Under the pieces are notes generated by a model, which saw nothing but the letters and a program-made list of their open reading frames with translations, did no database searches and was not told the DNA's origin. 64,000 nucleotides of DNA. Origin: Rhizobium leguminosarum (GTDB taxonomy: Bacteria; Pseudomonadota; Alphaproteobacteria; Rhizobiales; Rhizobiaceae). The position numbers and the translations under genes are program-made. Shown here one piece after another: positions 1-9,146 of the stretch (its first letter is position 1; every line of letters begins with the position of its first letter). The DNA lies in NCBI RefSeq assembly GCF_002953715.1, contig NZ_CP025012.1, positions 2,914,001-2,978,000 of the forward strand. Reading direction: 5' to 3'.

Positions 1-1400
1 GGGAAATCCTCGACCTTCGGCATGCGCACCGGTTCGGGCGCCTGGCGGATGGTCGGCTCCTGCCGAACCGGCTGCTGCTGGACCGGCTGGCTTATGACCG
101 GCTGGCTCATGACGGGCGCCGGGGCCTGCTGCTGGACCGGTGCCGGACGCATTGCCGGAGCTTCCGGTGCAGGCGCGAAGATCTTGCTCTGCGGACGGAA
201 GGTTTCCTGCTGTACTACCGGCTGCTGCAGCGGTGCGGCAGCACGCGGGGCCGGAATTTCGAGCTCGCGTTCCATCTCGGCTTCGCGGATGGTCTGCGCG
301 ATCGGATCCATGGCCTTAGGTGCCTGCATCACGGGGGCAGGCTGAACTGCGGCCGCTGCCGGAGCAACAGCCGCGGAGGGACGGATAGCGGGCCTTGCCG
401 CCGGCTGGAGGTTGCGCTCGGCGGCTTCGTTCATCGCCCGGTCGATGCCGGTTGCGACGACCGAGACGCGGATGATGCCTTCGAGCGATTCGTCGAAGGT
501 GGCGCCGAGGATGATGTTGGCGTCAGGATCGACTTCCTCGCGGATGCGGGTCGCGGCTTCGTCGACTTCGAAGAGTGTGAGGTCGCGACCGCCGGTGATG
601 GAGATCAGCAGGCCCTGGGCGCCCTTCATCGAGGTTTCGTCGAGCAGCGGGTTGGCGATCGCAGCCTCTGCGGCCTGCAGCGCGCGGCCGGAGCCGGAAG
701 CTTCGCCGGTGCCCATCATCGCGCGGCCCATCTCGCGCATCACCGAGCGGACGTCGGCGAAGTCGAGGTTGATGAGGCCTTCCTTGACCATCAGGTCGGT
801 GATGCAGGCAACGCCCGAATAGAGAACCTGGTCAGCCATGGCGAAGGCATCGGCGAAGGTCGTCTTGTCGTTGGCAATGCGGAAGAGGTTCTGGTTCGGA
901 ATGACGATCAGCGTATCGACAGACTTCTGCAGTTCCTGGATGCCCATCTCGGCCAGACGCATGCGACGCCCGCCTTCGAAATGGAACGGCTTGGTGACGA
1001 CGCCGACCGTCAGGATGCCCTTGTTGCGGGCGGCCTGCGCGACAACGGGAGCAGCACCTGTGCCGGTGCCGCCGCCCATGCCGGCGGTGACGAAGCACAT
1101 ATGCGTGCCGTTCAGGTGATCGACGATTTCGTCGATGCACTCCTCGGCGGCCGCGCGGCCGACTTCCGGCTGCGAGCCGGCACCGAGGCCTTCGGTAACG
1201 TTGACGCCGAGCTGGATGATGCGCTCGGCCTTCGTCATCGTCAGCGCCTGCGCATCCGTGTTGGCGACGACGAAGTCGACACCCTGGAGGCCGGCGGTAA
1301 TCATGTTGTTGACGGCATTGCCGCCACCGCCGCCAACGCCGAACACGGTGATGCGCGGCTTCAGCTCTGTGATGTCAGGCTTTTGCAGCTTGATGGTCAT
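1..1400 (-). CDS. ftsZ: Cell division protein FtsZ (3' end outside window)
   Basis: Tubulin-like GTPase that polymerises into the Z ring. The protein begins [17 protein letters not shown] and runs into the nucleotide-binding core, with the glycine-rich tubulin signature [10 protein letters not shown] near residue 107 (about base 1078). The start at 1400 is backed by AGAAGGA about 9 bases upstream. Only 466 codons lie inside the window. The last part, below about base 430, encodes an alanine, proline and glutamine rich linker, which fits the extended C-terminal linker known for rhizobial FtsZ1. It lies 55 bases after ftsA in the same direction and closes the visible dcw cluster. The conserved C-terminal tail that binds FtsA is not visible. 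Confidence 0.97.
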   Translation of the reverse strand, partial: MTIKLQKPDITELKPRITVFGVGGGGGNAVNNMITAGLQGVDFVVANTDAQALTMTKAERIIQLGVNVTEGLGAGSQPEVGRAAAEECIDEIVDHLNGTHMCFVTAGMGGGTGTGAAPVVAQAARNKGILTVGVVTKPFHFEGGRRMRLAEMGIQELQKSVDTLIVIPNQNLFRIANDKTTFADAFAMADQVLYSGVACITDLMVKEGLINLDFADVRSVMREMGRAMMGTGEASGSGRALQAAEAAIANPLLDETSMKGAQGLLISITGGRDLTLFEVDEAATRIREEVDPDANIILGATFDESLEGIIRVSVVATGIDRAMNEAAERNLQPAARPAIRPSAAVAPAAAAVQPAPVMQAPKAMDPIAQTIREAEMERELEIPAPRAAAPLQQPVVQQETFRPQSKIFAPAPEAPAMRPAPVQQQAPAPVMSQPVISQPVQQQPVRQEPTIRQAPEPVRMPKVEDF

Positions 1401-1455
1401 GGTACCTGTTCCTTCTCTCTCTGGCCGCATCGCCACGCCGGCCAATTACTCAATT

Positions 1456-2787
1456 TCAGAAACTTTCCTTCAGCCACTGGCCCATGCGGGCTATGCGGCT
1501 GTTATTTCCCCCAAGCGACATGAGCAGACCGCTCTGTGACGCATGTGTCTCCATGTCCGCGACCTGCGGATAGATCATCAGGCCGACGGCCGTCGAAAAG
1601 GCCGGGCCCTTGGCCGCCGTCGGCAGCCCCGAGACGCCCATCGGACGGCCGATGCGGACGTTGCGGGCAAGGATGCGCCGCGCCACGTCGGCAAGGCCGG
1701 TCAGCTGGCTCGCCCCGCCGGTCAGCACGACGCGCTTGCCGACGATCGGGCTGAAACCGGAGCGCTGGATACGGTCGCGGATCAGTTCCATCGTCTCTTC
1801 GATTCGGGCCGATACGATGCGCGAAACCAGCGCCCGCGGCACCTGCGACGGCTGGTCGCGATCGTCCTCGCCGATCGGCGGGATCGAGATCAGCTCGCGT
1901 TCGTCGGAGGAATTCGAAAGTGCCGAGGCATGCACGACCTTGAGCCGCTCCGCATCCTCGATGCGGGTCGAAAGACCGCGCGCCAGGTCGGTGGTGACGT
2001 GATGGCCGCCGAGGCCGACGGCGTCCGTATGAACGAGCTTGCCTTCGGCAAAGACCGAGATCGTCGTCGTGCCGCCGCCCATGTCGATCGCCGCGCAGCC
2101 GAGTTCGACTTCGTCGTCGACGAGAGCCGCAAGACCCGATGCATAGGGCGTCGCGACGATGCCCTCGACCGACAGATGCGCACGATTGACGCTGAGTTCG
2201 AGGTTTTTCAGCGCCGAGCGCTCCGCCGTCACCACATGCATGTCGACGCCGAGTGCATCGCCATACATCGCCAGCGGATCGCGGATGCCGCGCTCGCCGT
2301 CGAGCGAGAACCCGGTCGCCAGCGAATGCAGCACCGAACGGTCCTGGCGCAGCGACTGCTGGCAAGCGGCCGACAGCACTTTCTTCAGATCGTTGAGCTC
2401 GACTTCCTGGCCGCCGAGGTCGATCGTCGCGGTGTAGATGTCGCTGCCGAGCCGGCCAGCCGTCAGGTTGACGATCAGGCTCTCGACGGTCAGTCCCGCC
2501 ATGCGCTCCGCCGCGTCGACGGCAAGGCGGATGACGCCTTCCAGCGCATCAAGATCGGCGATCACGCCGGTCTTGATGCCGCGGGAACGCTGGTGGCCGA
2601 TGCCGATGATCTCGATATTGTGCGTGCGGCCCGGCAGGATCTGGCTTTCCTCGCGCGGCGTCAGCCGGCCGATCATGCAGACGACCTTGGTCGAGCCGAT
2701 GTCGAGCACCGAAACGACATGTGACCGCTTCGACGAAAGCGGCTTCAGGCGCGGCAATCCGAAATGGGATGAACCGAACAAGCTCAT
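1456..2787 (-). CDS. ftsA: Cell division protein FtsA
   Basis: Actin-like ATPase that tethers FtsZ to the inner membrane. The 443-residue product has the phosphate-1 motif LDIGSTKVVCMIG (about 28-40), the phosphate-2 motif AAIDMGGGTTTISVF (about 232-246), an adenosine motif VVLTGGASQLTGL further on, and ends in a short amphipathic tail (ARMGQWLKESF) expected to bind the membrane. The ATG at 2787 shares ATGA with the ftsQ stop, implying translational coupling. An upstream in-frame extension was rejected because family similarity begins at [10 protein letters not shown]. Confidence 0.97.
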   Translation of the reverse strand: MSLFGSSHFGLPRLKPLSSKRSHVVSVLDIGSTKVVCMIGRLTPREESQILPGRTHNIEIIGIGHQRSRGIKTGVIADLDALEGVIRLAVDAAERMAGLTVESLIVNLTAGRLGSDIYTATIDLGGQEVELNDLKKVLSAACQQSLRQDRSVLHSLATGFSLDGERGIRDPLAMYGDALGVDMHVVTAERSALKNLELSVNRAHLSVEGIVATPYASGLAALVDDEVELGCAAIDMGGGTTTISVFAEGKLVHTDAVGLGGHHVTTDLARGLSTRIEDAERLKVVHASALSNSSDERELISIPPIGEDDRDQPSQVPRALVSRIVSARIEETMELIRDRIQRSGFSPIVGKRVVLTGGASQLTGLADVARRILARNVRIGRPMGVSGLPTAAKGPAFSTAVGLMIYPQVADMETHASQSGLLMSLGGNNSRIARMGQWLKESF

Positions 2788-3716
2788 ATATTCTGCCCCG
2801 CCTTCTTCAATTCCTTCGTACGCTCCGTCACTGCCGTCTGCCTGCGGACCGCCGCCTCCGGCGTCAGCTGGATCGCGGCTCTGTCGGACAGCCTGAGATC
2901 GACTGCGGCAATGTCCCGCTCCAGGAGCTGGTGCTCCTTGTCGAACTTCGAAAGCGTCGCCAGTGCCTGGTCGATACCGTCTTCCGGCAGCTTGACGACG
3001 ACGCCGTTGTCCATGTGCAGATCCCAGCGACGCCCTGATATCCAGACATAGGCCTTCACGCGGGCCTTCACGTCGGGCCACTTCGAGAAGGCATCGTCGA
3101 GCGAAGCCGCCGCCGTTTCGGCATCGCGGCCGACGACGAGCGGCAGCGCCGAAAACTTGTTGTCGCGCAGCGGCGCAATGACACTGCCGTTCTTTTCGAT
3201 CAGGGAAAGCTCCTGCCCGTGCTGCCAGATCGCATAGGCCTGGCGCTCCTTGAGCTTCACCTCGATCGTTTTCGGATAAATCTTGCGCACCTCGACATTT
3301 TCGACCCAGGGAAGCTGTGCGATCTTCCGGCGGGCGGCATCGACGTCGAGGGCGACCAGCGAGGTCGTGCCATCAAGGCCGATCAGCTGCAGGATCTCGA
3401 TTTCGGAGGTCTCCGAATTGCCGGAGACCTTGACGTCCTCGATCGCAAAACCCGCCGCCGTCGTCGTCGCCTGCGCGACGGCCTCGGTGTGGCCGCCAAG
3501 CGACATGCCGTAAAACCCCGTCGCAGCCAGGAAGGCGAGCGCCGAGACCGTGCCCGTATGAACAGGAATATGGATGCGGCCGCTGCAGAGGCTGATCAGG
3601 AAGCGCGTGACGCGGCGCAGCGGACGCGGCAGCACGAACCGCTCTTCGGCTTCCATGATCGGAAGCACGGCATGATGGCTGGGGCGCCCTATCCTCTTGA
3701 CCGTCAACGCAAACAA
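2784..3716 (-). CDS. ftsQ: Cell division protein FtsQ, TTG start
   Basis: Bitopic divisome protein that bridges early and late division proteins. The 310-residue product has a basic cytoplasmic N-terminus ([11 protein letters not shown]), one membrane segment at about 53-72, a POTRA domain at about 90-160 ([11 protein letters not shown] onwards) and the FtsQ domain to about 290. I chose the TTG at 3716 because GGAGG lies 7 bases upstream, inside the end of ddl, and the two genes then overlap by 13 bases. Longer in-frame starts lie inside ddl and have no family support. Confidence 0.93.
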   Translation of the reverse strand: MFALTVKRIGRPSHHAVLPIMEAEERFVLPRPLRRVTRFLISLCSGRIHIPVHTGTVSALAFLAATGFYGMSLGGHTEAVAQATTTAAGFAIEDVKVSGNSETSEIEILQLIGLDGTTSLVALDVDAARRKIAQLPWVENVEVRKIYPKTIEVKLKERQAYAIWQHGQELSLIEKNGSVIAPLRDNKFSALPLVVGRDAETAAASLDDAFSKWPDVKARVKAYVWISGRRWDLHMDNGVVVKLPEDGIDQALATLSKFDKEHQLLERDIAAVDLRLSDRAAIQLTPEAAVRRQTAVTERTKELKKAGQNI

Positions 3717-4630
3717 GACGCGTCCTCCACCATCCATCGGAGAAACTGACCAAACGAATAGCCGGCATGGCCGGCCATTTCGGGCACGAGCGAGGTTGGG
3801 GTCATACCTGGCTGGGTATTGACCTCCAGCCAGATGATTTCGCCGTCTTCGGAGAAACGATCGTCGTAACGAAAGTCGGACCGACTGACGCCGCGACAAC
3901 CGATTGCCTGATGCGCCCTTAGGGACAATGTTTGTATTTTTTGGTAAATATTCGGTGAAATTTTCGCGGGGATGACGTGTTTTGAACCGCCTGCCGCATA
4001 CTTGGAGTCGTAATCATAAAAATTGTGTCCCTGCGGCACCACTTCCGTGACACCGAGCGGAGTTTCACCCATGATACCGCAGGTGAGTTCGCGACCGTAG
4101 ACATAGCGCTCGACGATCACCTCCTCGCCGTAACGCCACTCGGGCGAGCTGACGATCTGCGGCGGATGCGCCTGATCTTCCGTGACGATGACGACGCCGA
4201 AGCTCGACCCCTCGCGGACGGGTTTTACCACATAGGGTGGCTTCATCGGATGCGTCGAGGGAAAGGCGAAACGGTTGATCACCTGCGATTCGGCGACCGG
4301 AATGCCGGCAGCGGCGGCAACGAGCTTCGCCTTGTCCTTGTCCATCGCCAGCGCCGAGGCAAGCACGCCCGAATGCGTATAGGGGATTTCGAGATATTCG
4401 AGGATGCCCTGAATGGTGCCGTCCTCGCCGAACGGGCCGTGAAGCGCATTGAAGACGACATCGGGTTTCAGCGCGGCAAGTTTCTCGGAAACGTCGCGCG
4501 CGACGTCGATGCATGTCACGTCGAAGCCTTCCGCTTCGAGGGCTTCTGCGCAAGCCTTTCCCGAGGAAAGGCTGACGGGCCTTTCCGAGGAAAATCCGCC
4601 CATCAGGACAGCGACATGCTTGCGACTCAT
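3704..4630 (-). CDS. ddl: D-alanine--D-alanine ligase
   Basis: Cytoplasmic ATP-grasp ligase making D-Ala-D-Ala for the UDP-MurNAc-pentapeptide. At 308 residues it has the usual DdlB length. It shows the N-terminal [17 protein letters not shown] motif, the central [12 protein letters not shown] motif, [16 protein letters not shown] (ATP-grasp) and the C-terminal ENTQ-like EVNTQPGMT with metal ligands. The ATG at 4630 is preferred over an in-frame TTG four codons earlier because GGGGGTG sits about 5 bases in front of it. It is the first gene of the ddl-ftsQ-ftsA-ftsZ run. Confidence 0.95.
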   Translation of the reverse strand: MSRKHVAVLMGGFSSERPVSLSSGKACAEALEAEGFDVTCIDVARDVSEKLAALKPDVVFNALHGPFGEDGTIQGILEYLEIPYTHSGVLASALAMDKDKAKLVAAAAGIPVAESQVINRFAFPSTHPMKPPYVVKPVREGSSFGVVIVTEDQAHPPQIVSSPEWRYGEEVIVERYVYGRELTCGIMGETPLGVTEVVPQGHNFYDYDSKYAAGGSKHVIPAKISPNIYQKIQTLSLRAHQAIGCRGVSRSDFRYDDRFSEDGEIIWLEVNTQPGMTPTSLVPEMAGHAGYSFGQFLRWMVEDASCLR

Positions 4631-4735
4631 CAACACCCCCAAAAATAACTTTCATTTTCGAAATCGACGCTTGCGCGAAGCTGTCTGCGCCGTTTCAGGC
4701 CTTTGTCCGACCTGGGTGCATTAGAGCATCATTAT

Positions 4736-4753
4736 GGTTAATGAAGTGTTTAC
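4736..4753 (-). promoter_or_regulatory. Candidate CtrA site upstream of ddl-ftsQAZ
   Basis: The minus strand contains TTAACCAT (complement of 4734-4741 region), and across the plus strand TTAA at 4738-4741 is followed after 7 bases by TTTAC at 4749-4753. The alphaproteobacterial CtrA consensus is TTAA-N7-TTAA(C), so this has one mismatch. A second GTTAAC lies at 4758-4763. It sits about 105 bases upstream of the ddl start in a 210-base AT-richer gap. Functional assignment is inference. Confidence 0.4.
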
Positions 4754-4841
4754 TTTCGTTAACTCCATCTTGCCGCGCCCATGATTTTTTAACCTTCGCG
4801 TCTTCGGGAGTGTCGGAGCGAAGGTGCCCACCGATCCGTGA

Positions 4842-4877
4842 AAACAGAAAAGCCCGCGCGGTTTTTCCGCGCGGGCT
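4842..4877 (-). terminator. Rho-independent terminator of aqpZ
   Basis: Perfect 11-bp stem AGCCCGCGCGG (4851-4861) and CCGCGCGGGCT (4867-4877) with a 5-base loop. Read on the minus strand, the stem is followed by TTTTCTGTTTT. It starts 27 bases after the aqpZ stop and separates aqpZ from the ddl promoter. Confidence 0.9.
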
Positions 4878-4903
4878 CAATGAGATAGTTCGATCTCTTG
4901 CAG

Positions 4904-5590
4904 TCAGTCGGCGTCGTCGAGGAATTTCCAGACGAGTCCGCCGAGCGCGCCGCCCGCAAGTGGCGCAATCCAGAACAGCCAGAGCTGCTGCAGCGCCCAG
5001 CCGCCGACGAAAAGCGCCTGGCCGGTGGAACGCGCCGGATTGACCGAGGTGTTCGTCACGGGGATAGAAACGAGATGGATCAGCGTCAGTCCGAGGCCGA
5101 TCGCAAGCGGTGCGAAGCCGGCAGGCACCCGGCTGCTGGTCGATCCCAGGATGATGATCAGGAAGAACATGGTCAGCAGCACTTCGATCAGCAGCGCCGA
5201 AAGCAGTGAATAACCACCCGGAGAATGATCGCCATATCCGTTGGCGGCAAAACCGCCGAGTTCGAAACCCGCCTTGCCGCTGGCGATGAGATAAAGCAGC
5301 GCCGCCGCGGCGATGGCGCCGACAACCTGCGCGACGACATAGGGAACGAGGCGCGCCGCGGGAAACCGTCCGGCAACAGTTAGGCCAAGCGAGACTGCGG
5401 GATTGAAATGACCGCCGGAAATGCCCCCCACGGCATAGGCCATGGTGAGCACGGTCAGACCGAACGCAAAGGCCACGCCGACAAAACCGATCCCAAGCTC
5501 GGGATAGGCCGCGGCCAGCACGGCGCTGCCGCATCCGCCAAAGACCAGCCAGAACGTGCCGAGAAACTCAGCAACTAGACTCTTTTGCAT
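4904..5590 (-). CDS. aqpZ: Aquaporin Z family water channel
   Basis: Inner-membrane water channel of the MIP family, 228 residues, the usual AqpZ length. It has six predicted membrane segments and two half-helices with both NPA boxes: HFNPAVS near residue 64 and SVNPARST near residue 186. The ATG at 5590 follows GGAGG with 5-base spacing. It has its own promoter gap shared with the divergent transporter at 5811 and its own terminator, so it is a separate unit inserted within the dcw order. Confidence 0.95.
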   Translation of the reverse strand: MQKSLVAEFLGTFWLVFGGCGSAVLAAAYPELGIGFVGVAFAFGLTVLTMAYAVGGISGGHFNPAVSLGLTVAGRFPAARLVPYVVAQVVGAIAAAALLYLIASGKAGFELGGFAANGYGDHSPGGYSLLSALLIEVLLTMFFLIIILGSTSSRVPAGFAPLAIGLGLTLIHLVSIPVTNTSVNPARSTGQALFVGGWALQQLWLFWIAPLAGGALGGLVWKFLDDAD

Positions 5591-5810
5591 GCTCGCCTCC
5601 TTAACCTCAACCGAGAGTTTAAATGAATCCGTTACAATTCGATTCCGGTCAAGCGCGCGGACATTGCCGCGGCAAGCTTCACGCAAGGATCAAGAAACGG
5701 GTTGGAGATGCGGTACGCGCGGCGCGAGAAGACGTTTTCTCAGACCTGAAATTGCGTTAAGACCCACCGGCCTCCCAAGGCGCTCCATAAAAATACTGAT
5801 TGGAATGAAA

Positions 5811-7124
5811 ATGACAGACGCGATCTCCGCATCGCCGACTCCCGCCTCGAACAGCGCGCAAGTCAATTCCCCGGCTCGCGTTCTCATCGCCAGCCTTGTC
5901 GGCACCACCATCGAATTCTTCGACTTCTACGTCTACGCGACGGCAGCCGTCCTCGTCTTCCCGCATCTCTTCTTCCCGGCAAGCGATTCGAACGCCGCAA
6001 CGCTGCAGTCGCTGGTCACCTTCTCGATCGCCTTCTTCGCCCGCCCCATCGGCGCCGTGATTTTCGGTCATTTCGGCGATCGCATCGGCCGCAAGGCGAC
6101 GCTCGTCGCCGCGCTGATGACGATGGGGCTTTCGACCGTCTTGATCGGCATGCTGCCGGGCTATGATGCGATCGGCATCGCCGCGCCACTGTTGCTGGCG
6201 CTTTGCCGCTTCGGTCAGGGCCTCGGCCTCGGCGGCGAATGGGGCGGCGCCGTCCTGCTTGCCACTGAAAACGCTCCTCCCGGCAAGCGCAGCTGGTACG
6301 CCATGTTCCCGCAGCTCGGCGCGCCGATCGGCTTCATCCTTTCCTCCGGCTTCTTCCTCATCCTGGCGGAAACGATGAGCAACGAGGATTTCCTCGACTA
6401 CGGATGGCGCATTCCCTTCATCGCCAGCCTCGCCCTCGTCGCCGTCGGCCTCTATGTCCGCCTGAAGATCGCCGAGACGCCGGAATTCCGCAAAGCCGTC
6501 GAAAAGCACGAGCGCGTCGCCGTGCCGATCGAAGTGGTTTTCCGCGGTCATCTGCGCAGCCTGATCCTCGGCACCTTCATTGCTGTGGCGACCTTCGTGC
6601 TGTTCTACCTCATGACGGTCTTCACGCTCTCCTGGGGCACGACACCCTTGGAAAAGGGCGGGCTCGGTTATACGAGAGAGCAGTTTCTGGTCGTCCAGCT
6701 TGTCGGCGTCGTCTTCTTCGGCCTGACGATCCCGCTCTCCGGCTGGCTCTCCGATCTCTATTCGCGCCGCACCATCCTGACGCTGACGACGATTGCCATC
6801 GCGATCTTCGGCTTCTTCTACGCGACGCTGTTGACCAGCGGTCTGACAGGCGCCTTCCTGTGCTCGATCATCGGCCTCGCCTTGATGGGCTTCACCTATG
6901 GTCCGATCGGCGCTGCCCTTGCCGCGCCCTTCCCGACCATGGTGCGCTACACCGGCGCCTCGATGACCTTCAACCTCGGCGGCATCTTCGGCGCTTCACT
7001 CGCTCCTTATATCGCCACCTGGCTCGCCACCCATTACAGCCTCGATTATGTCGGCTACTATCTCGCCGCCTCGGCCGTGATCTCACTGGTCTGCATCCGG
7101 CTGTCGGGCCGCGAGGAAGTCTGA
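5811..7124 (+). CDS. MFS transporter, metabolite:H+ symporter (MHS/ProP/ShiA-like)
   Basis: Twelve-helix inner-membrane permease of about 437 residues. It has the loop 2-3 MFS motif GHFGDRIGRKATL and the MHS-type N-terminus LIASLVGTTIEFFDFYVYATAA. LCRFGQGLGLGGEWGGAVLLATE is also characteristic of this subfamily, which imports organic acids, betaines or shikimate with protons. The substrate cannot be read from the sequence. An alternative ATG two codons upstream (5805) is equally in frame, with only a weak GGA as ribosome site. It is divergent from aqpZ. Confidence 0.88.
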   Translation: MTDAISASPTPASNSAQVNSPARVLIASLVGTTIEFFDFYVYATAAVLVFPHLFFPASDSNAATLQSLVTFSIAFFARPIGAVIFGHFGDRIGRKATLVAALMTMGLSTVLIGMLPGYDAIGIAAPLLLALCRFGQGLGLGGEWGGAVLLATENAPPGKRSWYAMFPQLGAPIGFILSSGFFLILAETMSNEDFLDYGWRIPFIASLALVAVGLYVRLKIAETPEFRKAVEKHERVAVPIEVVFRGHLRSLILGTFIAVATFVLFYLMTVFTLSWGTTPLEKGGLGYTREQFLVVQLVGVVFFGLTIPLSGWLSDLYSRRTILTLTTIAIAIFGFFYATLLTSGLTGAFLCSIIGLALMGFTYGPIGAALAAPFPTMVRYTGASMTFNLGGIFGASLAPYIATWLATHYSLDYVGYYLAASAVISLVCIRLSGREEV

Positions 7125-7147
7125 ACCTCGAGCAGCAAGTGAACAAC

Positions 7148-7178
7148 AAGCCGCGACGGCCAACGTCGCGGCTTTTTT
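7148..7178 (+). terminator. Rho-independent terminator of the MHS transporter gene
   Basis: Perfect 11-bp stem AAGCCGCGACG (7148-7158) and CGTCGCGGCTT (7164-7174), loop of 5, followed by a run of T to 7178. It lies 24 bases after the stop codon. Confidence 0.92.
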
Positions 7179-7185
7179 ATTGATG

Positions 7186-7220
7186 CCGTGAGCACTTCCG
7201 GTTAACCGGAGCACTCACGG
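7186..7220. repeat. 35-base near-perfect palindrome
   Basis: Outer arms CCGTGAG (7186-7192) and CTCACGG (7214-7220) are perfect complements, and the core CCGG-TTAA-CCGG (7198-7209) is a perfect palindrome. The flanks GCAC/GCAC slip by one base. It ends 18 bases before the start codon of the epimerase gene. It could be an operator, an RNA hairpin that modulates translation, or a fragment of a rhizobial intergenic repeat (GAGCACTTCCG also occurs at about 23039-23050). Confidence 0.6.
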
Positions 7221-7238
7221 CAAAACGGGGAACAGATC

Positions 7239-8168
7239 ATGCGATGCCTCATTACCGGCGCAGCCGGCTTTGTCGGTGGGCCTCTCGTCGAAAGACTGCA
7301 TAGAGAGCGGATATCCGAGCTCGCGGTGACGACGCGATCTGCAGCCGCCAGCTTCCCGACATCAGTGCGGCATTTCCCCATCGAGATAACAAGCGAAACC
7401 GATTGGACAGCGGTTCTCGAGGGTATTGACGTCATCGTCCATCTCGCCGCTCGTGTTCACATCATGAACGACCGCGCAGCCGATCCGCTTGCGGAATTTC
7501 GTCGGATCAACACCGCCGCCACTCTGAGCCTCGCCGAGCAGGCCGCCCGCGCGGGCGCAAAAAGGTTCGTCTTCATCAGCAGCATTAAGGTCAATGGTGA
7601 GGAGAACGATCGGCCCTTCCGGCACGACGATACGCCAATGCCGATCGATCCCTATGGCATCTCGAAGCTGGAAACTGAAATCGGGCTGCATGAAATCGCC
7701 GCCCGAACAGGCATGGAGGTCGTCGTCATTCGCCCGCCGCTCGTCTATGGACCCGGTGCGAGGGGCAACTTCGCCCTGCTTGTTGGACTTGTCCGGAAGA
7801 AGATACCGCTCCCCTTCGCGTCGCTGAAGAACCGCCGAACACTGGTCGCGCTGCCAAATCTCGTCGATCTGATCATCACCGGGATGAAGCATCCCGGGGC
7901 AGCCGGCCAGACCTTTCTCGCAGGCGATGGAGAAGATCTTTCGACTCCAGGGCTTATTGAAGGGATTGCCGCAGGCCTGGGTGTCAAACCGATGCTGCTC
8001 CCCTTTCCCCCCGCCTTGTTGCTGATGGGCGCGAGAGTCACGGGAAAGGACGCCGTCTACCAACGTCTTTGTGGCTCCCTCCAGGTCGACATATCTCGTG
8101 CCCGCGACGTGCTCGGCTGGTCGCCCCTCGTCACGCCGCGCGAAGGCCTGAAGCTTGCGGTGAAGTAA
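7239..8168 (+). CDS. NAD-dependent epimerase/dehydratase (extended SDR, nucleotide-sugar type)
   Basis: Cytoplasmic Rossmann-fold enzyme of 309 residues. It has the NAD motif TGAAGFVG (6-13), a VHLAARVH strand, catalytic Ser in FISSIKVNG, and the YGISKLETE motif carrying the catalytic Tyr and Lys. It resembles WbpV/WcaG-like UDP-sugar 4-epimerases used for surface polysaccharides, but the sugar substrate is not determinable. GGGGAA lies 8 bases before the ATG. It ends 3 bases short of the convergent murB stop, and there is no obvious terminator between them. Confidence 0.85.
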   Translation: MRCLITGAAGFVGGPLVERLHRERISELAVTTRSAAASFPTSVRHFPIEITSETDWTAVLEGIDVIVHLAARVHIMNDRAADPLAEFRRINTAATLSLAEQAARAGAKRFVFISSIKVNGEENDRPFRHDDTPMPIDPYGISKLETEIGLHEIAARTGMEVVVIRPPLVYGPGARGNFALLVGLVRKKIPLPFASLKNRRTLVALPNLVDLIITGMKHPGAAGQTFLAGDGEDLSTPGLIEGIAAGLGVKPMLLPFPPALLLMGARVTGKDAVYQRLCGSLQVDISRARDVLGWSPLVTPREGLKLAVK

Positions 8169-8171
8169 CCG

Positions 8172-9146
8172 TTATTCGCTTGTCACACCGTGGAACGGAC
8201 GCACCTCACGGCCGGGCATGAAGACGCCGAGGCGTTTGATTTCCCATTCGAGCTTGATGCCGTCTTTTTCGAAGACCTCGCGGCGCACCTGTTCGCCGAG
8301 ATATTCGAGGTCGTAGCCGGTCGCCTGCCCCATGTTGATCATGAAATTGCAGTGAAGCGCCGACATCTGCGCGCCGCCGATGACGAGGCCGCGGCAGCCT
8401 GCCTCGTCGACCAGCTTCCAGGCCGAATGGCCGGCCGGGTTCTTGAAGGTCGAGCCGCCGGTCTTTTCACGCACCGGCTGCACCGTCTCGCGATGATTGC
8501 GCACGGCGTCCATCTCGGCGCGGATCTGGGCGCGCTCTTCCGGATAGCCCTCGAACAGCACAGAGGTGAAGATCAGATCCGTCGATGCTGTGGAATGCCG
8601 GTAGGAATAGCCCATCTCGGCATTGGAAAGCACATGCTTGTCGCCCTTGCGGTCGACCGCATGGACTTCGATCAGCCGCTCGCGCGTCTCCACGCCGTTG
8701 GCCCCGGCATTCATGCGCGCCGCGCCACCGATGCCGCCAGGAATTCCGTAGAAGAAATGGAAGCCGCCGATGCCGTTGTCCATCGCCATCGCCGCCACAT
8801 GTTTGTCAGGGCAGATGGCGCCGGCCAGGATGCGGTTTTCGCCGGCAAGCTCGACGAAGCCGAACCCCTTGGCCGACAGGCGCAACACGACGCCGGGAAT
8901 GCCGCCGTCGCGTACCAGGATGTTGGAGCCGACGCCGACCACCGTCAGCGGCACCTCTTCCGGCAATATCTTCAGGAAGGCGATGAGGTCGTCGATGTCG
9001 TGCGGCTGAAACATCAGCTCGGCCAACCCGCCAGCCCTGAACCAGGTGACACGGTCCATCGGGGCATCCGGCGTGATACGGCCGCGGATATCCTTTACAC
9101 CCTCTCCGAGAGACGCGAGAAGCTTTTCCCCATTCACCTGTTTCAT
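8172..9146 (-). CDS. murB: UDP-N-acetylenolpyruvoylglucosamine reductase
   Basis: FAD and NADPH dependent enzyme that completes UDP-MurNAc. The 324-residue product shows the FAD-binding [14 protein letters not shown] motif, [18 protein letters not shown], the YSYRHS Arg motif and the catalytic Ser in GGSTFKNP. It shares ATGA with the murC stop (9143-9146), so it is the last gene of the mraZ-to-murB operon. Confidence 0.97.
   Translation of the reverse strand: MKQVNGEKLLASLGEGVKDIRGRITPDAPMDRVTWFRAGGLAELMFQPHDIDDLIAFLKILPEEVPLTVVGVGSNILVRDGGIPGVVLRLSAKGFGFVELAGENRILAGAICPDKHVAAMAMDNGIGGFHFFYGIPGGIGGAARMNAGANGVETRERLIEVHAVDRKGDKHVLSNAEMGYSYRHSTASTDLIFTSVLFEGYPEERAQIRAEMDAVRNHRETVQPVREKTGGSTFKNPAGHSAWKLVDEAGCRGLVIGGAQMSALHCNFMINMGQATGYDLEYLGEQVRREVFEKDGIKLEWEIKRLGVFMPGREVRPFHGVTSE

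Noticed and set aside
981..2724. Long plus-strand frames opposite ftsZ and ftsA
   Set aside because: They are antisense shadows of high-GC coding sequence; translations are Arg/Asp-rich and match nothing recognisable.
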